A DNA stretch of 6,131 nt from Actinomycetota bacterium (GTDB lineage Bacteria > Actinomycetota > Acidimicrobiia > IMCC26256 > JACDBD01): positions 1 through 6,131 of the forward strand of contig JACDBD010000448.1 of the NCBI GenBank assembly GCA_013695115.1, written 5' to 3'. Positions 1 to 5,152 of this stretch are shown here, one piece after another. Below the pieces are notes generated by a model. It did not search any database. It saw only the letters and a program-made list of their open reading frames with translations, and had not been told where the DNA came from. A program made the position numbers and the translations under genes. Positions within the stretch are counted from its first letter, which is position 1; each line of letters begins with the position of its first letter.

Positions 1-100
1 CCGCGTTACCGCGGAACGGGACCGGGCCGACACACCGATTCGTCCCGGCGGGTCAGCGCGCCCGTCGCCGTCGAGTCGCCTGACGGATCGCGGAGAAACC

Positions 101-114
101 TGACGCTGGCGTCA
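101..114. repeat. perfect inverted repeat TGACGC-TG-GCGTCA
   Basis: Six-base arms with a two-base centre form a perfect dyad in a gene-free stretch. The size and symmetry fit a dimeric regulator operator or a recombination accessory site. It is too short and lacks the T-run expected of a terminator. No particular binding protein can be named. Confidence 0.35.
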
Positions 115-118
115 TGGT

Positions 119-168
119 CTGCACCACGGCTGCACCACAAGCGGCGGTCAAACACGGTCAACTGCGGT
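119..168 (+). repeat. helically phased short direct repeats
   Basis: CTGCACCAC occurs at 119-127 and 130-138 (11-base period). CGGTCAA occurs at 145-151 and 155-161 (10-base period), with a partial third copy, CGGT, at 165-168. All copies face the same way and are spaced by about one helical turn, so proteins bound there would lie on one DNA face. Tyrosine-recombinase arm sites beside a tRNA-embedded att core can look like this, and the truncated tRNA begins about 75 bases further on. Chance similarity or a regulator operator remain possible. Confidence 0.4.
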
Positions 169-236
169 GCATAACAGTCGCGAGCACTTGGCCTCTGACC
201 TGCGGAAACACACGTATGTGCTGGTGAGCCCGACCC

Positions 237-289
237 GGGCGCGTGCCTTCACACGGCAGAGGTCACTGGTTCGAAACCAGTAGCGCCCA
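237..289 (+). pseudogene. truncated tRNA-Val(CAC), D arm missing; probable att-site remnant
   Basis: The 3' two-thirds of a tRNA are clear. The anticodon arm is 243-259 with loop TTCACAC, giving anticodon CAC (valine, GUG codons). The variable loop AGGTC is at 260-264, a perfect T arm with the TTCGAAA loop at 265-281, acceptor 3' strand AGCGCCC at 282-288 and discriminator A at 289. No CCA is encoded. The D arm and the usual positions 8-26 are absent. GGGCGC at 237-242 can pair with GCGCCC at 283-288, so the piece could fold as a D-armless tRNA, but the same bases would also be left by a deletion between GCGC repeats. Two readings are a 3' tRNA copy left at the end of an integrated element (favoured), or an internally deleted gene. 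A functional tRNA is unlikely. Confidence 0.75.
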
Positions 290-298
290 CTGCGATCG

Positions 299-1234
299 TC
301 AGCCGGTGAACCGTGGGACCGACATCACCGGCTGCGCCACCGGCGGGCGGCAGAGGCCCTGGGCGAACGCGTTGCCGGGATCGACCTGCGCCAGCACGAG
401 TTGGGCGACGCATTCCATGCCCAGCGCGTTCGGATGGAGCGGCGCCGCCAGCGCGGTCGCCGGCACCGGCTCGACCCAGCGCACGCCGGGGGCCGTGCAG
501 GCGTCGTGGCCGATGCTACCGACATGCGCGTCGACAACGGCCGCGCCGTTGGCCGCCGCCTGCGTCGCCAGCATGTTGTTGAGCTCCTGCTCCTTCGCCC
601 GCAGGTAGGGGACGTCGGCGTAGGCGAACGGGAGCTGGGGCCAGCAGCCGTTCCCTACCTCGGGGAGGATCGACAGGTACGAGACGAGGAACACTCTCGC
701 GTCGGGTGCTCGGGTGTGGATGCCCTGCAACACCGTGGCCACCTTGGGCGCGGCGGCGGCGATGCGGTTGCTGATCTCGTCGACACCTCCGACGACATAG
801 CGGTCCTGACACGGATGCGAGTTCGGGTCGCCGGTGAAGCAGCTGCGGGCGATCTCGGTGAAGCCGATGTCGTTGCCCCCGATGGTCACCGTGACGAGCG
901 TGGTGGACGCGTCGAGGCTGTCGAACTGGGGCGGGTTGGGTCCGCCGTCCACGTTCTGCGGAGTCGTCATGTGGTCGGTCTTGGCGCCGCTGCAGGTCGC
1001 GTCACGAAATGGCGTTGCCAGCGCGGTCGCCACGAGGTGCACGTAGTTGTGGTCGGACTTCAGGCAGCCGATCGGGGTGGGCTGCTGGGTCGGGACCACC
1101 GGGCCGGCGGCGTAGGAATCACCCAGCCCGGTGTAGCTGCCGGTCTGCGCGCCGCCGGTGGTCGACGCGGGCAGGACGAGCCCGACGAGCGCGCACGCGA
1201 CCAGGCCGAGTCGGCGGAGCGTCCGGAAGCCCAC
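299..1234 (-). CDS. secreted SGNH/GDSL-family esterase or lipase
   Basis: Predicted exported hydrolase of carboxyl esters (lipids, acyl groups or other esters), 311 aa from the chosen GTG. Residues 4-30 form a signal peptide: arginines, a hydrophobic core, then a small-residue region ending near GGAQ. SGNH landmarks follow in order: GDSY with nucleophile Ser40, SGA at 82-84, GGND with Asn121, and LHPNALG with His267. The Asp usually three residues before the His is Ala264, so the enzyme may use a Ser-His dyad, as known for some Streptomyces SGNH esterases where a backbone carbonyl substitutes. Eight cysteines (57, 81, 132, 142, 197, 246, 275, 295) follow the signal and could form four disulfides, supporting secretion. 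The frame stays open upstream to 1486, but that extension runs antisense to the sulfatase and would bury the signal peptide. GTG at 1234 has TACCGT six bases upstream, suggesting a leaderless transcript. It diverges from the sulfatase. The natural substrate is unknown. Confidence 0.88.
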   Translation of the reverse strand: MGFRTLRRLGLVACALVGLVLPASTTGGAQTGSYTGLGDSYAAGPVVPTQQPTPIGCLKSDHNYVHLVATALATPFRDATCSGAKTDHMTTPQNVDGGPNPPQFDSLDASTTLVTVTIGGNDIGFTEIARSCFTGDPNSHPCQDRYVVGGVDEISNRIAAAAPKVATVLQGIHTRAPDARVFLVSYLSILPEVGNGCWPQLPFAYADVPYLRAKEQELNNMLATQAAANGAAVVDAHVGSIGHDACTAPGVRWVEPVPATALAAPLHPNALGMECVAQLVLAQVDPGNAFAQGLCRPPVAQPVMSVPRFTG

Positions 1235-1246
1235 GGGCAGACGGTA
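1235..1246 (-). promoter_or_regulatory. putative -10 element of a leaderless promoter for the SGNH gene
   Basis: On the minus strand TACCGT (1246-1241) fits TANNNT and is followed by CTGCCC and then the GTG start. The six-base gap places transcription start at or next to the GTG, and no Shine-Dalgarno sequence is present. No good -35 box is seen. The same spacing recurs before two other minus-strand genes in this window. Confidence 0.4.
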
Positions 1247-1254
1247 GCGGTCAC

Positions 1255-1260
1255 TACGCT
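1255..1260 (+). promoter_or_regulatory. possible -10 hexamer TACGCT for the sulfatase
   Basis: TACGCT fits TANNNT and lies 41 bases before the preferred sulfatase ATG, so it would give a leader of about 35 nt. It sits back to back with the SGNH -10 candidate. Short inverted repeats in the same place (AGCG 1246-1249 with CGCT 1257-1260; GTAG 1244-1247 with CTAC 1254-1257) could mark an operator shared by the two divergent genes. No -35 box is recognisable. Confidence 0.25.
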
Positions 1261-1301
1261 CGGGCTCCGGCACTCCCAAGACGGTGGTGGGGGCAGAACG
1301 G

Positions 1302-3581
1302 ATGACGCAGCGGGCCCGGGTGGGCAGGACGATCGCCCAGTCCTCGGCCTGGTTCGCGCCCGTCACCCGGCCGCCCGACGGCGCTCCGAACGTCGTGGTG
1401 ATCGTGCTCGACGACCTCGGCTTCGGGCAGCTGGGGTGCTTCGGCTCCGACATCGTCACCCCGAACATCGACGCCCTCGCCGCCAACGGCCTGCGCTACA
1501 ACCGCTTCCACGTCACGTCGCTGTGCTCGCCCACCCGGGCGTCGCTGCTGACCGGCCGCAACCATCACGCGGTCGGCATGGGGTTCCTCACCGACATTCC
1601 GATCGGCTTCCCCGGCTACGACGGCCGCATCCCGGAGTCGGCGGCCACGCTGCCGCGCATGTTGCGCGACGCCGGGTACGGCACGTTCGCGGTGGGGAAG
1701 TGGCACCTCGCACCCCGCTGGGAGCAGAGCGCCGCCGGCCCGTTCGGGCGCTGGCCGCTCGGGCTCGGCTTCGAGCGTTACTACGGGTTCCTCGGCGGGG
1801 ACACGAACCAATGGACGCCCGAGCTCGTGTGCGACAACCAGTTCGTCGAGCCGCCCCGAACGCCCGCCGAGGGCTACCACCTCACCGAGGACCTGGCCGA
1901 CCGGGCGATCGGGTACGTGCAGGACCAGCAGCAGGCGCGACCGAGCCAGCCGTTCTTCCTGTACTTCGCCACCGGGGCGATGCACGCGCCCCACCACGTC
2001 GCGTCCGAGTGGAGCGACGCCTACCGGGGCCGGTTCGACGACGGCTGGGAGGCGCTGCGCCGGCGGATCTTCGCCCGCCAGCTCGAGCTCGGTGTCGTTC
2101 CCGGCGGGACCGAGCTCACCGAGCGCCCGAGCTGGGTGCGCGACTGGGACGCGCTGCCGGCGGACGAGCGCCGCCTGTACGCGCGCCAGATGGAGGTCTT
2201 CGCCGGTTTCCTCTCGCACACCGACCGCGAGATCGGCCGGGTCGTCCAGTCCCTCGCCGACGGGGGCGTGCTCGACGACACCCTCATCCTGCTCATCTCC
2301 GACAACGGCACCAGCGCGGAAGGCGGCCCGCTCGGAACCCTGAACGAGCACCGCTTCACCCACGACATGACCGACGACCTCGCCGATTCCATCGCCCGGA
2401 TCGACGACCTCGGCGGGTTCCGGGCGTACAACCACTACGCGTGGGGCTGGGCGTGGGCGGGCAACACGCCGCTGCGGCTGTGGAAGCGGTATACGTGGCT
2501 CGGCGGCGTCCGCACTCCGCTCGTGGTGCACTGGCCCGGCGGCGTCGGCGCGCCCGGTCAGGTCCGCCCGCAGTTCTGCCACGCGGTCGACCTCCTCCCG
2601 ACGGTCCTCGACGCAACCGGGGTGACCGCTCCCGCGAGCGTCGACGGCGTCGCGCAGCAGCCGATCGACGGCGCCAGTCTCGTCCCGACATTCGCCGACG
2701 CCGCCGGCGCGAGCCCGCGCTCCACGCAGTACTTCGAGATGCTCGGGAGCCGGGCGATCTACCACGACGGCTGGAAAGCCACGACCGACCACGTCGGCGA
2801 CCAACTCAGCGTCGAACGCGAGCTCCTCGAAGGGAGCCACGACTTCGACACCGATCGGTGGTGCCTCTTCGACCTCGAGGCCGACTTCTCCGAAGCGCGC
2901 GACCTCGCCGACGATCAGCCCGACCGCGTTCGGGCGCTGGTCGAGCTGTGGTGGGCGGAGGCGGGCCGCAACCAGGTGCTCCCACTCGACGATAGCTTCA
3001 TCGGGCGGGCGATCGCGCTCGAGCCGTCGCCCAACCCGCCCCGCTTCCGCACGACGTACCGGCCGGGTGGTGGGGCGATCTCGGAGGACGCGCTCCCGCC
3101 GCTCGGCGGTGGGTTCCGCCTCATCGCCGACGTCGAGATGGAGGCGGAAGCGGAGGGGATCGTGTGTGCCCTCGGCGACTGGAACAACGGCTGGGCCGTC
3201 TACCTCCTCAGGGGAAGGCCCGTCGTGACGTTCAACCTGTTCGGTACACCCCACCGCGTGGCCGCGCCCGAACTGCTGTCATCGGGCCCGCACACGCTCG
3301 GCGTCGACTATCGCCGCGAGCCTCCTGCCGGTGGGCCGGTGGCGTTGGTGGTCGACGACGAGGTCGTCCACGAGGGCCGGCTCCCGGCCGACGTCCCGTT
3401 CCGGTGGCAGATCGGCGGGGCGGGTCTCTTGTTGGGACGCGACCGCGGCTTCCCGGTCTGCGACGACTACGATCCTCCGTTCCCGTTCACCGGGACGCTG
3501 CGTCAGGTCGCGTTCGAGATCGCGACCCTCGCGCCGCGAGACCCGGACGCCGAGGTCGCCGCCGCCCTCCAGCACGAATAG
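1302..3581 (+). CDS. type I (formylglycine) arylsulfatase
   Basis: Hydrolyses sulfate esters, releasing inorganic sulfate. The product is 759 aa from ATG 1302. N-terminal alkaline-phosphatase-like domain, about residues 24-565: metal ligands Asp37-Asp38 in VLDDLG, signature CSPTR at 75-79 whose Cys75 should be converted to formylglycine, GKWH with Lys133 and His135, His228 in MHAPHH, SDNG with Asp334-Asn335, and Lys395 before the GGVRTP segment. Every expected active-site residue is present. A C-terminal beta-rich region of about 185 residues follows a PLDD motif near 561-564. Overall length and layout resemble the long mycobacterial-type arylsulfatases. No signal peptide or membrane segment is seen, so the enzyme is probably cytosolic and would need substrate uptake. 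The formylglycine-generating enzyme is not in the window. A purine-rich GGTGGTGGGGG precedes ATG 1302; GTG 1284 in the same frame is an alternative. The true substrate cannot be read from sequence. Confidence 0.95.
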   Translation: MTQRARVGRTIAQSSAWFAPVTRPPDGAPNVVVIVLDDLGFGQLGCFGSDIVTPNIDALAANGLRYNRFHVTSLCSPTRASLLTGRNHHAVGMGFLTDIPIGFPGYDGRIPESAATLPRMLRDAGYGTFAVGKWHLAPRWEQSAAGPFGRWPLGLGFERYYGFLGGDTNQWTPELVCDNQFVEPPRTPAEGYHLTEDLADRAIGYVQDQQQARPSQPFFLYFATGAMHAPHHVASEWSDAYRGRFDDGWEALRRRIFARQLELGVVPGGTELTERPSWVRDWDALPADERRLYARQMEVFAGFLSHTDREIGRVVQSLADGGVLDDTLILLISDNGTSAEGGPLGTLNEHRFTHDMTDDLADSIARIDDLGGFRAYNHYAWGWAWAGNTPLRLWKRYTWLGGVRTPLVVHWPGGVGAPGQVRPQFCHAVDLLPTVLDATGVTAPASVDGVAQQPIDGASLVPTFADAAGASPRSTQYFEMLGSRAIYHDGWKATTDHVGDQLSVERELLEGSHDFDTDRWCLFDLEADFSEARDLADDQPDRVRALVELWWAEAGRNQVLPLDDSFIGRAIALEPSPNPPRFRTTYRPGGGAISEDALPPLGGGFRLIADVEMEAEAEGIVCALGDWNNGWAVYLLRGRPVVTFNLFGTPHRVAAPELLSSGPHTLGVDYRREPPAGGPVALVVDDEVVHEGRLPADVPFRWQIGGAGLLLGRDRGFPVCDDYDPPFPFTGTLRQVAFEIATLAPRDPDAEVAAALQHE

Positions 3582-3590
3582 CCCTGCACT

Positions 3591-3661
3591 TTTGGCGTCG
3601 CGCAGTCCGGATAATCGGTGTCCGACCCCGCCGACGGTGCCGCGGGTCCTGCGACGCCAAA
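3591..3661. repeat. 11-bp inverted repeat in the convergent intergenic gap
   Basis: TTTGGCGTCGC (3591-3601) is mirrored exactly by GCGACGCCAAA (3651-3661). They enclose 49 bases containing a smaller imperfect pair (GACCC near 3624 and GGGTC near 3644) and a near-palindrome GGTGTCCGACCCC. The repeat fills almost the whole gap between the stops of the convergent sulfatase and SurE genes, so a two-way terminator is the natural reading. Neither side carries a T-run, however, so it is not a classic intrinsic terminator. A small extragenic palindromic repeat present elsewhere in the genome is the main alternative. Confidence 0.5.
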
Positions 3662-3664
3662 GCC

Positions 3665-4456
3665 TCAGGTCGGCCCGTCGGGCGGGATCTTGCTGAGGGT
3701 GGCAAAGCCGTTCGTGAAGGCGATCAGGTCGTCGGTCGGATCCTCGAGCGTCGACGTGCAGTCGACGGCCGCGAGCGCGTCACCCGTGGGCGCCGCCGGT
3801 ACCTCGACGAGGCCCCGAATCTCTCCCGCGGCGCAGGTCGGGACGTTGATATTGACGACGTTGGTCGGATCGTCGTCCTTCACGAGCTCCTTGCGGTGCT
3901 GCTTCACCCACGTGATCGCCTCGTCGACGCCGGCGGCGTAATCGGGGGAGTCCCCGAGCCCGGCGCTGACCGCGACGCCCGGGATCCCGCGCCCGACCGC
4001 GGTGCGCGCCGCGCCCACGGTGCCGGAAACCGTGAACACGGGCCCGAGGTTCTGGCCCTGGTTCACCCCCGACACCACGACGTGCGGGATCTTCGGGATG
4101 CCGCCGTCGAGGGCGAAGTTCACCGTGTCGGCGGGGAAGCCCTCGACCGCGATCGCCGGGTATCCGCCGGCGGTCGTCGTCTCGGTGGTCACCAACTCGC
4201 CGGCGGTCGTCTGGGCACCGGTCCCGCTCTGGTTGGCCGCGGGCGCGACCACAGTCACCTTTACCCGAGAGAGGTCACGCAATCCCTCGACCAGTGCGTC
4301 GATCCCGGGCGCGGTGACGCCGTCGTCATTGGTGACCAGGATGCGGAGAACCTTCGGCTTGTGGCCGGGCGCGGCGCCCGAGGACAGGGTCGCGACGGCG
4401 AGGAACATGGCCGCGGCAACGAGCACCGCCAGCGGGCGAAGGAGGCGGGATCGCAC
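3665..4456 (-). CDS. surE-like: exported SurE-family 5'/3'-nucleotidase or acid phosphatase
   Basis: SurE proteins are metal-dependent phosphatases acting on nucleoside monophosphates and sometimes on short polyphosphate. This 263-aa protein has the family core: VTNDDG with Asp44-Asp45, the NQSG segment with Ser77, and SGVNQGQNLG with Asn132, together the four metal ligands known for SurE. Residues 1-30 read as a signal peptide (basic start, hydrophobic run of about 17 residues, small residues ending near GAAPG). Classical SurE is cytoplasmic, so export is unusual for the family. Cys208 and Cys233 could form a disulfide, which would fit a location outside the membrane. The start is GTG with no Shine-Dalgarno sequence; TAGGCT six bases upstream suggests a leaderless transcript. 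It converges on the sulfatase with an 83-base gap. A role in extracytoplasmic phosphate scavenging is inference. Confidence 0.9.
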   Translation of the reverse strand: MRSRLLRPLAVLVAAAMFLAVATLSSGAAPGHKPKVLRILVTNDDGVTAPGIDALVEGLRDLSRVKVTVVAPAANQSGTGAQTTAGELVTTETTTAGGYPAIAVEGFPADTVNFALDGGIPKIPHVVVSGVNQGQNLGPVFTVSGTVGAARTAVGRGIPGVAVSAGLGDSPDYAAGVDEAITWVKQHRKELVKDDDPTNVVNINVPTCAAGEIRGLVEVPAAPTGDALAAVDCTSTLEDPTDDLIAFTNGFATLSKIPPDGPT

Positions 4457-4468
4457 GGCCGGAGCCTA
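4457..4468 (-). promoter_or_regulatory. putative -10 element of a leaderless promoter for the SurE-like gene
   Basis: On the minus strand TAGGCT (4468-4463) fits TANNNT and is followed by CCGGCC and then the GTG start, the same six-base spacing as at the SGNH gene. There is no ribosome-binding site. It lies at the 3' end of the decayed PPOX fragment, so the present SurE promoter may have arisen at that junction. Confidence 0.4.
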
Positions 4469-4469
4469 C

Positions 4470-4700
4470 GTGCCTGGGAAAGCGCCAGCGCGTGGCCGCG
4501 CCCGCGAACTCGTCGGCCGTTCCTTCCACGATCACGGCCTCGGCCGCCGACTCGGGGCAGACGACGCACTCGGGCCGGCGCGCCAGGGTGCGGGCCTTGC
4601 GGGTGAGCCGCCCGGTGCTGAAGTAGAGGTGTCCGTCGAGCTACACGGCCCAGACGGGCATGGCGTGGGGCCGGGCGGCGTCGATGCGCTGGACCCCGGC
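4470..4700 (-). pseudogene. decayed pyridoxamine 5'-phosphate oxidase-family (PPOX) fragment
   Basis: Read on the minus strand from 4700, the frame gives a stretch typical of PPOX-class flavin- or F420-binding split-barrel proteins: RPHAMPVWAV, an in-frame TAG (4643-4641), then LDGHLYFSTG, LTRKARTLARRPECVV, and EAAEAVIVEG-like residues ending near TRWRF. In intact members the stop position is typically Trp, so TGG to TAG is a one-base change. About 30 N-terminal residues, including the start, are missing: the reading begins directly after the stop of the upstream small gene. The C-terminal half is also missing, since SurE begins right after it. With both ends lost and an internal stop this is a relic, not a gene; the residue-level likeness to the family is strong. 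Confidence 0.75.
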
Positions 4701-5018
4701 CTAACTCGCCGAGCCGAACTCGGATTGCTCGAAGCCCCGGAGGTTTCCCAGACCGCGGAACAGGTAGCTGGTGCCGTCGGTCGTGGTCAGGATCGCCCGC
4801 CCGCCGAACTCCCGACCGTCCTCGGCCTCGAGCCGCAGGCGGTACTCGCCCTGCACGAGCCAGCGCTTCTCGTCGCAGTGGGCCGAGACCTCCCAGTCGA
4901 AGAGCCCGATCTCCGATTCGGTGGCGTCGTCTCGACGCACCACGAGCCCGGCACGTCGAACGTCGACCACCTCGTCGTTCACCCAGACCCGCGCCACGTC
5001 GAACTGCTTCGTCGGCAC
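4701..5018 (-). CDS. small protein of unknown function, beta-rich
   Basis: I do not recognise the family. From GTG 5018 it has 105 aa; an in-frame GTG at 5069 would give 122 aa, but the added residues are low-complexity (PPPNSSSR). GTG 5018 is preferred because TATGCT lies exactly six bases upstream, and because the ordered part begins just inside it (KQFDVARVWVNDE). The composition looks protein-like: alternating hydrophobic and charged residues typical of beta strands, conserved-looking turns (EDGREF, TTDGTSY, RGLGNLRGFE), many acidic residues, one Cys, no signal peptide and no membrane segment. It diverges from the EEP hydrolase. Its stop at 4701-4703 is immediately followed, in the same frame, by the PPOX fragment, so the original C-terminus may have been altered by a deletion. 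Confidence 0.55.
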   Translation of the reverse strand: MPTKQFDVARVWVNDEVVDVRRAGLVVRRDDATESEIGLFDWEVSAHCDEKRWLVQGEYRLRLEAEDGREFGGRAILTTTDGTSYLFRGLGNLRGFEQSEFGSAS

Positions 5019-5030
5019 CGGGCGAGCATA
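5019..5030 (-). promoter_or_regulatory. putative -10 element of a leaderless promoter for the small gene
   Basis: On the minus strand TATGCT (5030-5025) fits TANNNT and is followed by CGCCCG and then GTG 5018. This matches the hexamer, six bases, GTG arrangement at the SGNH and SurE-like genes. It is the main reason for choosing this start over GTG 5069. Confidence 0.35.
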
Positions 5031-5140
5031 TGGGGCCCCGACCCGGGAGGAGCTGTTGGGCGGCGGCACTGCACACTCGTGCCGCGTTCGCGATGTCGAC
5101 TGCTCGTCGTCGCCACCGTGAGGAGAAATACCGGATCTGT

Positions 5141-5152
5141 CATCATCACGCC
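5141..5152 (+). promoter_or_regulatory. weak -10-like hexamer before the EEP hydrolase start
   Basis: CATCAT followed by CACGCC leads directly to GTG 5153, the same six-base spacing as the three minus-strand starts. The hexamer keeps only A2 and T6 of TANNNT, so it is the weakest case. A good Shine-Dalgarno sequence, AGGAG at 5121-5125, is about 27 bases from this GTG, too far to serve it. Confidence 0.25.

Larger units (their letters stand above)
1..236. other. gene-free left edge, possible end of an integrated element
   Basis: No convincing coding sequence is visible. Two plus-strand frames that are open at the left edge close at about 83 and 103 and could be the tail of a gene lying outside, but neither tail resembles a family I know. 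The stretch holds a perfect palindrome (101-114), two sets of short direct repeats (119-161) and a weak CACA/TGTG inverted repeat (209-220). Lying just left of a truncated tRNA gene, this arrangement would suit the end of an integrated element with recombinase arm sites. No integrase is visible, so this is inference. Confidence 0.4.

Noticed and set aside
1..14. CCGCG-TTAC-CGCGG hairpin at the left edge as a terminator
   Set aside because: Five base pairs with no T-run, at the window edge, is too little to call a terminator.
1235..1486. N-terminal extension of the SGNH esterase to 1486
   Set aside because: It would place about 84 residues before the signal peptide and run antisense to the sulfatase N-terminus.
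401..2995. 864-codon plus-strand open frame across the SGNH gene and half of the sulfatase
   Set aside because: The translation is arginine/alanine/proline-rich low-complexity text with no family motif. It is a GC-driven shadow of two well-supported genes in other frames.
1254..3254. 666-codon minus-strand open frame antisense to the sulfatase
   Set aside because: No recognisable domain and valine/glutamate-rich repetitive composition typical of antisense to a high-GC gene; the sulfatase on the plus strand has every catalytic motif.
3164..4606. 480-codon plus-strand open frame across the sulfatase end and the SurE-like gene
   Set aside because: Antisense shadow of SurE and out-of-frame sulfatase sequence; no motifs.
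4641..4643. In-frame TAG in the PPOX fragment as programmed recoding
   Set aside because: The fragment also lacks both its start and its C-terminal half, so simple decay explains it; no recoding signal is evident.
5121..5125. AGGAG as a ribosome-binding site for the EEP gene
   Set aside because: It is about 27 bases from the likely GTG, and no in-frame start lies 5-12 bases after it.
5030..5152. N-terminal extension of the EEP hydrolase to ATG 5030 or ATG 5093
   Set aside because: The added residues are arginine-rich and unstructured, overlap the divergent gene's control region, and neither ATG has a ribosome-binding site.
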